Assembly (NCBI GenBank): GCA_013376995.1
Contig: JACAAZ010000002.1
Coordinates: 225,694 to 289,693, forward strand
Direction of reading: 5' to 3'
Length of the DNA: 64,000 nt
DNA from: Bacteroidota bacterium
GTDB lineage: Bacteria > Bacteroidota > Bacteroidia > Bacteroidales > UBA4417
How positions within the stretch are numbered: position 1 is the first letter of the stretch; the number at the start of each line of letters is the position of its first letter. Below the pieces are notes generated by a model, which ran no database searches, was not told the origin of the DNA, and was given only the letters and a program-made list of their open reading frames with translations. A program made the position numbers and the translations under genes. Shown here one piece after another: positions 53,387 to 62,431 of this stretch.

Positions 53387-54769
53387 ATGATGAAAGCGCC
53401 ACAACTACTGATTTTAGGTTTTCTCTTCCTGGGTATAGGGTTAGCATCCGCACAAAAGCCGGCAATAACTGACAAAAGTCCCGGTAATGAGGCCATAAAT
53501 AAGAAAGAGATGGCAGATGAAGTTAAGGATGCTATGATCCATGCCTGGGCCGGGTATAAAGAATATGCCTGGGGAATGGATGCCCTCAAGCCTGTATCAA
53601 AAACAGCTGAGAACTGGTACCCGGAAACTTTGCTGATGACTCCCGTCGACGCATATGATGCCTTGCTGATCATGGGATTGAAAGATCAGGCTTCTGAAGC
53701 AAAAGAGTTGATCTTGTCAAAATTGGATTTTAATAAAGATATGGAAGTTCAGAATTTTGAAGTCTCCATCCGGTTATTGGGTGGTTTATTATCAGCCTAC
53801 GAACTGGATGGTGATAAAAAATTCCTGGATCTTGCATCTGACCTTGGTTCCCGGTTGATCAAAACTTTTGAATCACCTACCGGGATGCCATACAGGTATA
53901 TCAATCTCAGGACAGGAGTTAAGCATGGAGAGATATCAAATCCTGCAGAAATAGGGACCTACCTGGTAGAGTTTGGCATACTTAGTCATCATACCGGGGA
54001 CCAAAGATATTTTGAAACAGCTAAAAAGGCCATGAAGGCATTATATCAAAGGTGCTCAAAGATAGGTTTGCCCGGTTCAACCATTAACATTGAAACCGGG
54101 GAATGGGTTTCAACGGAGTCTCACATTTCGGGTGGGATAGACTCTTATTTTGAATATCTGCTCAAAGCTGCCATCCTTTTCCAGGACGAAGAGCTGATGA
54201 AGATGTGGAAAAGTTCTGCAGAGGCCATTCGATTGTACCTGTCTGACAAAAAAGAGGGGGAATTATGGTACCGGCATGTTGATATGAACAGTGGAGCCGT
54301 TATCAGTACCCGGTACGGGGCGTTGGATGCTTTTTTTGTTGGCAGCCTTGTACTATCAGGCGACATTGAAAGTGCTGCCGCCCTGCAGGAGTCAAATTAT
54401 AAAATGTGGATGCTGCAGGGGATAGAACCCGAAGAAATTGATTATGGAACGATGAAAATCATATATGACGGATATGCACTCAGGCCGGAAAATATAGAAG
54501 GCGCCTACTACATGTACCAGGCTACTGCTGATGAGAAGTATTTGAAAATGGGCCAGTCAATGTTCAGGAACCTGGTTAAGTATTGCAGGAATGATGCGGG
54601 TTTTTGTGCCTTGAAAAGTGTTGTCACAAAAGAGAATGAGGATTCAATGGAGAGTTTCTTCCTGGCAGAGACCCTGAAATATGCCTATCTCCTTTTTGAT
54701 GATTCAAACAAAATAACTTTCTCAAAAGCGATATTTGGTACTGAGGCACATCCTTACAAGCGATTTTAG
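53387..54769 (+). CDS. GH47 alpha-1,2-mannosidase
   Basis: 460 residues from the ATG at 53387, which starts a clean signal peptide (MMKAPQLLILGFLFLGIGLA SAQ); a start at 53339 would add 16 residues before it. The barrel has GH47 signatures: VDAYDALLIMGL, FEVSIRLLGGLLSAYEL, DSYFEYLLKAA, YALRPENIEGAYY, ESFFLAETLKYAYLLF and the C-terminal calcium segment GTEAHPY with Thr. Such mannosidases trim alpha-1,2-mannose; they are common in eukaryotes and uncommon in bacteria. It is secreted here. Confidence 0.88.
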   Translation: MMKAPQLLILGFLFLGIGLASAQKPAITDKSPGNEAINKKEMADEVKDAMIHAWAGYKEYAWGMDALKPVSKTAENWYPETLLMTPVDAYDALLIMGLKDQASEAKELILSKLDFNKDMEVQNFEVSIRLLGGLLSAYELDGDKKFLDLASDLGSRLIKTFESPTGMPYRYINLRTGVKHGEISNPAEIGTYLVEFGILSHHTGDQRYFETAKKAMKALYQRCSKIGLPGSTINIETGEWVSTESHISGGIDSYFEYLLKAAILFQDEELMKMWKSSAEAIRLYLSDKKEGELWYRHVDMNSGAVISTRYGALDAFFVGSLVLSGDIESAAALQESNYKMWMLQGIEPEEIDYGTMKIIYDGYALRPENIEGAYYMYQATADEKYLKMGQSMFRNLVKYCRNDAGFCALKSVVTKENEDSMESFFLAETLKYAYLLFDDSNKITFSKAIFGTEAHPYKRF

Positions 54770-54850
54770 AAACTACCTATGCGTTTGGCCCGGCAAGGTT
54801 TTCCATGCTCCTGTTAATAGAAACTTTAAGGGTGTTCCCGGGCTGATAAG

Positions 54851-55636
54851 CTATTTCTTAATGAACTTTCCTGCCGGAATGGATTTCCCGTTTGTTTCCA
54901 GGCGATATACATAAGTACCCGGCGGGAGCCTGTCAGCCTGGTATTGAATAAGGGAAGCTCCCACCGGGACTTTCGAGCGGGAATATTCCTGTCCGGAAAT
55001 ATCCGAAACAACCAGTTCAGCCTGCGAATTGTTGTGCCCGCTCAGTGGCAGGTTAACCCTGTCAGCGCAGGGAACCGGGTATGCTTTAAAGCCTTCAATT
55101 CCAAGATCATTAAAGCCGGAACTTGCTCCCGGAAGTCCATAAACCTCAGTTGAAACTATATAGGTCGATAGCGAAAAATCATAAATATACACGAGCAGTT
55201 TAGTCTTATTGCTTCCATTGGTATAGGTTAAAGAATAATCTCCTCCAGGCACATTCAATAACTCAGAGCCATTTTCATTAACAATACTGGTAGTATATAC
55301 ATAATAGCCGGTAGTATCACTCGTGGAAATATATTTATAGGTCACCATAATCAATTCCAATAGGCTATCCGTATTGAATAGCCCGGCACTCAGGTATGCT
55401 GCATCATACAGGTACTGATCCCCGGCAACCGGTAAGGTGATGGTCTTCCATAAGCTATGATCCTCGTTATAAACAGTAACAGTATTGTTAACATAGTCAG
55501 TCACATAAAACTTATAACCGTTGCCGGTATTTGATACTTCTGCTGCTCCCGAATAGGTGTTCTCGTGCACAATTTGGGCATTTGCAATGGTAAGGGTGAA
55601 GAAAAAAGCTAAAACAAGTAGCGTATAGATTTTCAT
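54851..55636 (-). CDS. Secreted T9SS protein, unknown
   Basis: 261 residues with a signal peptide (about 1-21, NAQ). The N-terminal ~180 residues show repeated beta strands with Tyr/Thr/Ser-rich loops and no domain I know. The last ~80 residues (FKAYPVPCADRVNLPL... to GTYVYRLETNGKSIPAGKFIKK) match the type A T9SS C-terminal sorting domain that gets cargo through the T9SS to the surface. Stop convergent with GH47. Confidence 0.75.
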   Translation of the reverse strand: MKIYTLLVLAFFFTLTIANAQIVHENTYSGAAEVSNTGNGYKFYVTDYVNNTVTVYNEDHSLWKTITLPVAGDQYLYDAAYLSAGLFNTDSLLELIMVTYKYISTSDTTGYYVYTTSIVNENGSELLNVPGGDYSLTYTNGSNKTKLLVYIYDFSLSTYIVSTEVYGLPGASSGFNDLGIEGFKAYPVPCADRVNLPLSGHNNSQAELVVSDISGQEYSRSKVPVGASLIQYQADRLPPGTYVYRLETNGKSIPAGKFIKK

Positions 55637-55757
55637 TTTAAAGAATTTTTTGAGGATGGAAAATTAACTTGTTTTTGACAATGACCAGGTTGATTAGTTT
55701 AATCTTCAATTAATATTTCCCTGATTTGGGATATTCTTACGATTTCTCTCACGAAAA

Positions 55758-55796
55758 TGCCAGGGAGCCGCTACAACTTGTAACGGCTCCCTGGCA
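55758..55796. terminator. Strong hairpin, likely terminator of 55865-56215
   Basis: A 13-bp perfect stem (TGCCAGGGAGCCG / CGGCTCCCTGGCA) with an inner 13-base loop that itself can pair. On the minus strand it is followed by TTTTCG, a short T tract, and lies 68 bases after the stop of the small membrane protein gene. Confidence 0.6.
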
Positions 55797-55864
55797 ATGA
55801 TTAAACTCCAAACAGGTTATTGATGCTGCGAATTACGGCTTAGCCCTGTTTTCACAAACCCCTT

Positions 55865-56215
55865 TCAAGCTTCCTTGTTCTCTTTTGGATGGTATCCAAA
55901 TCGTTCAGCAAACTTTTCCCTTTGTTCAGGGGTCAATTCTTCACAGTGATTGTGCATCCAGGCTTTCCTGAATGGTCCGTGAGGATGGCAGCTTCCGGCA
56001 TGGGCAAAATGCATGCGGCCGTGACGGTGAAATCCTTTAGCTCCGGATAATATCCTGGCCAGGATTAAAATGCCTGCTGCCTGGAGAAAAGTAATGGTTC
56101 CCACTTTAAAAAGTACGGGTACCAGCCAGTTCCACAAACCCATAGTGATAAGGGAGCCAAGGCTGATAAATGCTATTGGAGCAAGGATGAATAGAAATCT
56201 GAATTTACGTTTCAT
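55865..56215 (-). CDS. Small two-helix membrane protein with His-rich tail (paralogue 2)
   Basis: 116 residues. A basic N-terminus (MKRKFR), two membrane helices (about 7-29 and 36-56), then a His-rich linker (HRHGRMHFAHAGSCHPHG) and a C-terminal helix with LTPEQREKFAERFG. It is clearly paralogous to 56438-56791 (shared WNWLVPVLF / LLWNAILPE and ITFLQAAGILILARIL / ITYWQALGLLVLSRIL). Its terminator and the intervening terminator suggest it has its own transcript. Function unknown. Confidence 0.6.
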   Translation of the reverse strand: MKRKFRFLFILAPIAFISLGSLITMGLWNWLVPVLFKVGTITFLQAAGILILARILSGAKGFHRHGRMHFAHAGSCHPHGPFRKAWMHNHCEELTPEQREKFAERFGYHPKENKEA

Positions 56216-56382
56216 TTCTTTGTGTTATAAGTGATTAATTTGTTAGGCGGTCTGAAGTTTTGACCTGCCTTTATATGGAAGACGATCAATCCGGACAATT
56301 ACTCTATTTGATAGGAAATTCTTTTAGCTGAAGATAGTATTAAGCTTCAATCATCAGGATATCAATGGTTTTAGTATATAAA

Positions 56383-56413
56383 AAGTCCGGCAGGAAAAGA
56401 TCATGCCGGACTT
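56383..56413 (-). terminator. Terminator after the sigma factor operon
   Basis: A 10-bp stem (AAGTCCGGCA / TGCCGGACTT), loop of 11, followed on the minus strand by TTTTATATAC. It ends transcription of the sigma factor and paralogue 1 genes. Confidence 0.75.
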
Positions 56414-56437
56414 ATTTATACCGTGAGAATGAATTGG

Positions 56438-56791
56438 TTATTCGCCAGCTGACGGACGATGCTCACAGCGGTTTTTAAACTCTTCTTTGAACTTTTGTTT
56501 CTCTTCATCGCTCATTTGGGCCCATTTCTGCCTCAACTCCCTTGCCTTGTGAAAGGTATGGGGACTATGCCCACGGTGATGCCCGAATCCCCCGAAAAGG
56601 ATCCTTGAAAGTACCAGTAGCCCTAGTGCCTGCCAGTAAGTAATCAGTCCTGCATGAACTACCTCCGGCAAAATTGCATTCCAGAGAAGCATTACTATCC
56701 ATGCTGCTGAAAAAAGGAAAACAGGGATCAGCAGAAAAAACCAGTAACGGCGTTTGTAGTGTTTATGGGTGGAATTTGAATGATCGAACAT
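56438..56791 (-). CDS. Small two-helix membrane protein with His-rich tail (paralogue 1)
   Basis: 117 residues. Two helices (about 16-38 and 44-63), a His-rich linker (GGFGHHRGHSPHTFHK) and a C-terminal charged helix QMSDEEKQKFKEEFKNRCEHR. It begins 11 bp after the sigma factor stop, so both are cotranscribed. A protein so placed might be an anti-sigma factor or a metal/stress sensor; with a cytoplasmic N-terminus and two helices, its tail would be cytoplasmic, where it could meet the sigma factor. This is inference. Confidence 0.65.
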   Translation of the reverse strand: MFDHSNSTHKHYKRRYWFFLLIPVFLFSAAWIVMLLWNAILPEVVHAGLITYWQALGLLVLSRILFGGFGHHRGHSPHTFHKARELRQKWAQMSDEEKQKFKEEFKNRCEHRPSAGE

Positions 56792-56802
56792 GGTAAAGAG
56801 TT

Positions 56803-57378
56803 TTAATAGGTTATAAATTCTTCGTAGAGGTCTTCAAGTTTGTTGCGGAGGTGTTTAAGGGCATATCCCTTGCGTGAGATGATGGTCTTAAGATTCTCAC
56901 CGGTTTTATCGGCAATTTCCTGCAAAGTCATGTCCTCAAGTTCATTCCAGACGAAAACCTGCCTTTGTTTTTCAGGCAGTTCATCCAGTGCTGTAAAAAG
57001 TTCTTCCCAGAAGACCTCCCTGAGCTGTTTCATAGCAGGGTCGTCATTGTTGGAAAGCAGTATCTCACGGATCTCCCAGTCGCCATCCTCATCAATGTAA
57101 TCCAGTTCTTCAAGTGATTCCGTGCTTCTCTTCCGGTATTTATCCGTGATCTTGTTACGTGCCACACTAAAAAGCCAGCCGCTTATTTGCTGGATCTCAT
57201 CCAGGTTGACCACATTGCTTAATTGGTACCAGACATCCTGGAGAATATCACGGGCATCTTCATCCGAATTAACCTTGCCCCGGATAAAACCAAAGAGCCG
57301 CTTGCCATAATTACTTACGGTATCGCCAATGCGTTGGTTCCGGGTTCCTGCCATCTGGATGTTTTCTGCCGCTATCAT
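56803..57378 (-). CDS. ECF-type sigma-70 factor
   Basis: 191 residues with regions 2 and 4 only. Region 2 reads DEDARDILQDVWYQLSN (about 41-57) with the -10 contact helix after it, and region 4 reads LPEKQRQVFVWNELEDMTLQEIADKTGENLKTIISRKGYALKHL. An ECF factor redirects RNA polymerase to a small regulon. No classical anti-sigma gene is next to it; the 11-bp spacing to paralogue 1 points at that protein. Confidence 0.92.
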   Translation of the reverse strand: MIAAENIQMAGTRNQRIGDTVSNYGKRLFGFIRGKVNSDEDARDILQDVWYQLSNVVNLDEIQQISGWLFSVARNKITDKYRKRSTESLEELDYIDEDGDWEIREILLSNNDDPAMKQLREVFWEELFTALDELPEKQRQVFVWNELEDMTLQEIADKTGENLKTIISRKGYALKHLRNKLEDLYEEFITY

Positions 57379-57475
57379 GATGAAATGATAGACGAATGAG
57401 AATCTAAATTACTTTAAAAAAAGATGATCAAACATGATAAATCTATTAACGCGAAGATATACAGATGTTTATAAA

Positions 57476-58645
57476 TTAATATGCAACGAATTCCCTGAGG
57501 TTATCCTTCAGGATCCATTCCAGTTCTTGAGTATTTGTTTCGTTTGTTTCGATGAATAGGAATCCGAAAAGAGGGAAGGCTGTATGATCCACTTTCCTTA
57601 ATTCAAGAGGTTTCTGGAAATGAGTTAGTAATTGGTCAAAATTGAACGACCTGATCTCTTTCCCGGGAATACCGGTGGAATTATTTAAAACAACCAGGCT
57701 AAAGAGGCTGTCGTCCTTTTTGGCCAGTAAAGCCGGCCAATCCGGTTTTATGTTGTTCAAAAAATATTCGTAGGAGTTAATTCCATATGCAAACCAGGTT
57801 GTATCTGCTGTAGTGCACCAGCCCCCGAAACGCAGGGGGTTTACTTCAATGGGAACGCAGCGCCCATTTTCATCTATCCTTACTTCCACATGGAGAGGGA
57901 AGTTCTTCATGGGAACCAGGCTGTTCAACTGTTCCAGGAAGCCTGTAAGTCTTGGTAGGTTTTCAAGCAGGATGGATTTTGAAGTTACATAGATGCGGTC
58001 GCTTACATCATCACCGGAAGCAAACAGGTGTTTCAGGATGTTAAGGATAACAGGCTTTCCATTTTCATCGAAGTAGGCGTCGAATGCATATTCCACTCCT
58101 TTGATATATTGCTCAACAAGGAACTTTGAAGTATCGAGAACTTCTTTTGGATACAACTTTCGAATGTGTTGTATGTCGTCATGAATTCGTTTTTTGATTT
58201 CATCCCACTCAAAGAGCTGGTTAACTGTATATACACCAAGGCTGAAAAAACCAACGGAAGGCTTGATAACAAAAGGAAAGGTTAATGCCTCAACATGAAG
58301 GGCTTCGATTTCATCGAATTCCACCTCTTTGAAAAAGACTTCAGGGAATAAATCCTGGGTAAGCCTTCTGAATGCTACTTTATCTTTGAAAACCCGGATG
58401 ATCGAAGGCAATCCTGTAAATCCAAGGTTCTCTGCAATCCAGTGAATTGAATTTTCCGAGTTTGTATAAATCCGAGTTCCGGGATCTTTCCTGATCACTT
58501 CAACAGCTTCTTCTGAAGTTAATATGTAAGGTTCCCTGCCTGGTATGAAATGCCTCGCCCCAGAAGGTTCATAAGTCTGAAAACTGTTCCTGGTAATTGT
58601 TTCTTTCAGGAAATCGGAGACATACGGGAGGTCGAGAAGGATCAT
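57476..58645 (-). CDS. ATP-grasp domain protein, substrate unknown
   Basis: 389 residues. An N-terminal preATP-grasp region (about 1-100) is followed by the ATP-grasp fold: FPFVIKPSVGFFSLGVYTV, the lid with FLVEQYIKGVEYAFD, and HVEVRIDENGRCVPIEVNPLRFGGWCTT with the metal-binding Glu/Asn. Such enzymes join an acid to an amine or similar using ATP. It stands alone next to a symporter gene, with no partner that gives away a substrate. Confidence 0.75.
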   Translation of the reverse strand: MILLDLPYVSDFLKETITRNSFQTYEPSGARHFIPGREPYILTSEEAVEVIRKDPGTRIYTNSENSIHWIAENLGFTGLPSIIRVFKDKVAFRRLTQDLFPEVFFKEVEFDEIEALHVEALTFPFVIKPSVGFFSLGVYTVNQLFEWDEIKKRIHDDIQHIRKLYPKEVLDTSKFLVEQYIKGVEYAFDAYFDENGKPVILNILKHLFASGDDVSDRIYVTSKSILLENLPRLTGFLEQLNSLVPMKNFPLHVEVRIDENGRCVPIEVNPLRFGGWCTTADTTWFAYGINSYEYFLNNIKPDWPALLAKKDDSLFSLVVLNNSTGIPGKEIRSFNFDQLLTHFQKPLELRKVDHTAFPLFGFLFIETNETNTQELEWILKDNLREFVAY

Positions 58646-58706
58646 GTTCTGGAAGAGTAGAATTATTTGATAAGCCTTGTTTTGATCAGTGAGAATGTTA
58701 TTCCGG

Positions 58707-58714
58707 CAAAATTA
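58707..58714 (-). promoter_or_regulatory. Candidate -7 element (TAATTTTG) for the ATP-grasp gene
   Basis: TAATTTTG on the minus strand fits TAnnTTTG and lies 61 bases before the ATP-grasp ATG. Confidence 0.33.
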
Positions 58715-58838
58715 GCATAGAATTAATAGCTAGAAAGAAATTCCAGGCATCCACTGTAACTAAGATTTGTCATCGGCCTGTTTCATTCGGATGCATTTGC
58801 ATGGCCAGGATCTGATTTCAAAAACCTCAATTAATCTG

Positions 58839-58846
58839 TACATTTG
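58839..58846 (+). promoter_or_regulatory. Candidate -7 element (TACATTTG) for the symporter gene
   Basis: TACATTTG fits TAnnTTTG and ends 16 bases before the ATG at 58863, which supports that start over the in-frame codon at 58767. Confidence 0.4.
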
Positions 58847-58862
58847 CTTTAAACCACTCTCC

Positions 58863-60260
58863 ATGAAGCTTACAAACCGGCAATATTCCTGCCTTTTACT
58901 GGCTGCAACCACGCTTGTCCTGATCATTAATCTTGGTTCAGGATATGGTTTTTGGCCGCTGGAGGAAAGTGCTTTGCTGGTTAGCAGGTGGATAGTTTCC
59001 GGGCTGTTTCTCATATACGCCTTCCGAAGAAAATCACTGACCAGCTGGATTTTGGTCAGCATGCTGATTGGAGTAGAATTTGGGCATGATTTTCCTTCCA
59101 TTGCAATACAGCTGAATATTTTCAGTAAAATATTCCTCCGGATGGTAAAGACTATTATTGCCCCGCTTTTGTTTGGAACACTGGTGGTAGGTATTGCAGG
59201 ACATTCGGACCTCAGGCAGGTAGGCAGGATGGGATGGAAATCCATTGTTTATTTTGAGGTGGTTTCTACACTGGCTTTATTCATTGGGCTGATTGCCATC
59301 AATCTGAGCAAGGCCGGTATGGGGGTGGTGGTTCCTGCTGCTCTTTCTCAACAGTTAGTTGAGGATGTTAAGCCCCAGACAATCAGTGATATCATACTGC
59401 ATATCTTTCCCGAGAACCTGGCAAAAGCAGTTTATGAAGGGCAGGTATTGCAAATCGTAATATTTAGTATCCTTTTCGGGATGGCTGTTGCCTTATTGAA
59501 AGAAAAGCATAAAACCCGAATGGTCCACTTCGCTGAAAGCCTCTCTGAGGTTATGTTCAAATTCACCAACCTTGTAATGTACTTTGCTCCTATTGCTGTT
59601 TTTGCTGCTATCGCTTATTCTGTCGGCCATATGGGACTTGGTATCCTTTCGAACCTCCTTAAGTTGCTGGCTACTTTTTACGTTGCCCTGGCAGCTTTCC
59701 TCCTGCTTGTATTGTTTCCCATCCTGTTGTTGCTGAAATTCCCCGTAAAGAATTTCTTCCTGGCTATTCTTGAACCTGCAACCATAGCCTTTGCTACAAC
59801 CAGTTCTGAATCTGCATTGCCGAGAGCGATGGAGGCTATGGAAAAATTCGGCGTTCCTCGGAAAATTGTTGCCTTTGTCATTCCAACCGGGTATAGTTTC
59901 AATCTCGATGGAACTACTTTGTACCTTTCGCTTGCAACGATTTTTGTTGCCCAGGTAGCTGGTATTCCGCTGACCATTGAACGGCAATTACTCATAGTTT
60001 TTACTCTTATGTTAACCAGCAAGGGAGTTGCAGGTGTGCCAAGAGCATGTTTGGTAGTATTGATCGGGACAGCAGCGAGTTTTGGGCTTCCTTCCTGGCC
60101 GATATTCATTATTCTGGGAATTGATGAATTGATGGATATGGCCCGCTCGGCAGTGAATGTTACCGGCAATTGCCTGGCAACTGCCGTAATTGCTCGTTGG
60201 GAAGGTGAATTTGATGATGAGGCTTCGCGGAACTTTAAGCCGGAAAAGATTAACGAATAA
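58863..60260 (+). CDS. Dicarboxylate/amino acid:cation symporter (DAACS/GltP type)
   Basis: 465 residues from the ATG at 58863. About eight membrane helices plus two re-entrant hairpins. Substrate-site hallmarks include the Ser-rich hairpin ATTSSESALPRAM, SFNLDGTTLYLSLATIFVAQ (NLDGT) and the NVTGNCLATAVIARWEG C-terminal segment. It takes up glutamate, aspartate or C4-dicarboxylates with H+ or Na+. Exact substrate is open. Confidence 0.92.
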   Translation: MKLTNRQYSCLLLAATTLVLIINLGSGYGFWPLEESALLVSRWIVSGLFLIYAFRRKSLTSWILVSMLIGVEFGHDFPSIAIQLNIFSKIFLRMVKTIIAPLLFGTLVVGIAGHSDLRQVGRMGWKSIVYFEVVSTLALFIGLIAINLSKAGMGVVVPAALSQQLVEDVKPQTISDIILHIFPENLAKAVYEGQVLQIVIFSILFGMAVALLKEKHKTRMVHFAESLSEVMFKFTNLVMYFAPIAVFAAIAYSVGHMGLGILSNLLKLLATFYVALAAFLLLVLFPILLLLKFPVKNFFLAILEPATIAFATTSSESALPRAMEAMEKFGVPRKIVAFVIPTGYSFNLDGTTLYLSLATIFVAQVAGIPLTIERQLLIVFTLMLTSKGVAGVPRACLVVLIGTAASFGLPSWPIFIILGIDELMDMARSAVNVTGNCLATAVIARWEGEFDDEASRNFKPEKINE

Positions 60261-60296
60261 AAGGCATTGTCATATCCATTCCGGATCAATGTTTTG

Positions 60297-60304
60297 TAAA
60301 TTTG
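60297..60304 (+). promoter_or_regulatory. Candidate -7 element (TAAATTTG)
   Basis: TAAATTTG fits TAnnTTTG, 106 bases before the T9SS protein ATG; a hairpin lies between. Confidence 0.33.
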
Positions 60305-60333
60305 TATATTACTGGATTTAATAGCACATCCTG

Positions 60334-60347
60334 CCGGCTTCAGCCGG
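60334..60347 (+). terminator. Short GC hairpin, terminator or 5' leader structure
   Basis: CCGGC-TTCA-GCCGG forms a five-pair stem, followed by AGTTTCCTTGTTTTG. It may end the symporter transcript or sit in the next gene's leader; the T tract is poor. Confidence 0.4.
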
Positions 60348-60410
60348 AGTTTCCTTGTTTTGAGTTCACGTGGTTTCCAGCCACACTTATTAATATTTAA
60401 TTCTATTATA

Positions 60411-62426
60411 ATGAAAACTATTCTACTTGTATTGACCTTCTTTTTGGCCTGTTCCATCGGGCTTCTTGGCCAGAATAACGCACCAATTGCAGTGAATGAT
60501 ACCCTTACAGGTTTTATCGGGTATCCGGTTTATGTAACCAACTCCGTACTATTACAAAATGATCACGATCCTGACGGGGATTCGATCTATGTATTCAATT
60601 GCCTGGGATTTAGTCATTTTAATGACTCTACCTGGATGATAACGATCTCTGAAGAGCTGTCCACCGCCTATACCAGTATCCTTTCAAGTACTTATATTAT
60701 TAAGGATGAACATGGTTCCATTGGCAGTGCCAGAATTGTGATCAAATTAAGAGGAATTGCACATTACGACTCTGCCAATATTAATAATATCAATGCCCTG
60801 ATCAGTCCTTTCGGAAATCACTTCTGGGATGGCAGCCACTCTCATTTTGAAGTGCCAAAAGGAAGCGGTAAACAGGCAATGTTCAGCAATTCAATATGGG
60901 TAGGCGGTCTTGACAGCAATGAAAACCTTCACCTTGCAGCTGAACGGTACCGGCAGGTAGGTGCGGATTATTTCGCAGGCCCCATCTCTTCAACCAATGA
61001 CTCCAATTACCTGGTGAAATGGAATAGGGTCTGGAAGCTTAGCAAAACAGAAATACAATTCCATATCAATAACTGGAATGTGCCAGGTTATATTCCTATT
61101 GATGCTATTAAAAACTGGCCGGCTCATGGGGATGTTTCACTGGGACAGGCAGCAAACTATGCTCCATTTTATGATGTTGATGAAAATGGTGTTTATGAAC
61201 CTATGCAGGGAGATTATCCTGTCATTAGGGGCGACCAGGCTGTTTATTTTATCTACAACGACAAAAAGTTTATTCACTCAGAAACAAAGGGAAGATGCAT
61301 CGGGATAGAAATAGAGGGAATGGCGTATGAATTCGACCGGCCCGATGATTCTATCCTGAACAACACCCTGTTTATGCATTATGATATTATCAACCGTTCC
61401 GATACCGCATACCATGATGTCTTTATTGGTTTGTTCAATGACTTTGACCTGGGATATGCCAGTGATGATTATACCGGCTGTGATGTGACAAATGGAATGG
61501 CCTACTGCTACAATGGCTCCCCTGTTGATGGAACCGGACAGTCATGGGCATATGGTGAGCATCCGCCTGCAATAGGAATGAAAGTCATCGGTGGCCCCCT
61601 GCTGCCCGCAGATGGGATCGATAATCCTGCTGGTGCCTGTGATTACAGTATCAACGGGCTTAATTTTGGCGACGGGGTTGCTGATAACGAGAGAATGGGG
61701 ATGACTGATTATATATATACCAACAATGGTGCTGGTGGTTATATGCAGGATCCCCAGGTTGCTATCGAATATTATAATTTAATGAAGAGTATTTGGTTGG
61801 ATGGCACTCATATGATTTATGGAGGCAACGGGCATAATTTATCGGGAGCTGTGGGGCCTGAATGCAATTTCATGTTCCCGGGTAACAGCGATACTATTTG
61901 CAATTGGGGAACAGCGGGAATCCCGCCAAACGGGGGATACAATCAAAATGGCCTGTTCTGGACGGAATCACAGGTTGGGAATGTTCCTGAAGACAGGCGG
62001 GGCATTGCTTCTATTGGCCCATTTAATATGAATTCCGGGGAAAGTATCCCGTTGGATTTTTGCTATACTTTCGCCCGTGATTATTCAGGAACCAATAATT
62101 CATCGCTGGCATTGCTCAGGGAAAGAGTCCCCGCAATGAATCCCAACCTGAGCAACCTGATCAGGATTCCTTCAAGCTATACCGGGATACCGGAGAATGT
62201 TAGCAAGTATGGATTCAGGGTGTTCCCAAATCCGGTTAATGATAAAGTTTACATAAATCTTGATGGCCCGGAAAAAAGAGAATGCAATCTTTTTAGTATA
62301 AGAGGTGAATTTCTTTCGAAATCAATGCTCTATCCCGGACCAAACACCATGGATGTTTCAGCATTGACTCACGGGGTTTATATTCTGCAATGCGGACAGC
62401 ACTATGTAAAGGTCATCAAAAAATAA
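60411..62426 (+). CDS. Large secreted T9SS protein with Ig-like domain
   Basis: 671 residues from the ATG at 60411, giving a signal peptide (about 1-20, LLGQ); an in-frame start at 60360 would add 17 residues before it. Residues ~22-125 look like an Ig/cadherin-like domain (NNAPIAVNDTLTGF, HDPDGDSI). A long beta-rich middle with Asp/Asn/Gly loops is typical of Bacteroidota surface proteins. The C-terminal ~80 residues (GFRVFPNPVNDKVYINL.. GVYILQCGQHYVKVIKK) form the type A T9SS sorting signal. Role unknown. Confidence 0.82.
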   Translation: MKTILLVLTFFLACSIGLLGQNNAPIAVNDTLTGFIGYPVYVTNSVLLQNDHDPDGDSIYVFNCLGFSHFNDSTWMITISEELSTAYTSILSSTYIIKDEHGSIGSARIVIKLRGIAHYDSANINNINALISPFGNHFWDGSHSHFEVPKGSGKQAMFSNSIWVGGLDSNENLHLAAERYRQVGADYFAGPISSTNDSNYLVKWNRVWKLSKTEIQFHINNWNVPGYIPIDAIKNWPAHGDVSLGQAANYAPFYDVDENGVYEPMQGDYPVIRGDQAVYFIYNDKKFIHSETKGRCIGIEIEGMAYEFDRPDDSILNNTLFMHYDIINRSDTAYHDVFIGLFNDFDLGYASDDYTGCDVTNGMAYCYNGSPVDGTGQSWAYGEHPPAIGMKVIGGPLLPADGIDNPAGACDYSINGLNFGDGVADNERMGMTDYIYTNNGAGGYMQDPQVAIEYYNLMKSIWLDGTHMIYGGNGHNLSGAVGPECNFMFPGNSDTICNWGTAGIPPNGGYNQNGLFWTESQVGNVPEDRRGIASIGPFNMNSGESIPLDFCYTFARDYSGTNNSSLALLRERVPAMNPNLSNLIRIPSSYTGIPENVSKYGFRVFPNPVNDKVYINLDGPEKRECNLFSIRGEFLSKSMLYPGPNTMDVSALTHGVYILQCGQHYVKVIKK

Positions 62427-62431
62427 GAATA

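Noticed and set aside
60361-60376. TTCACGTGG, a partial parS-like core
   Set aside because: Several mismatches outside the central bases; not a parS site.
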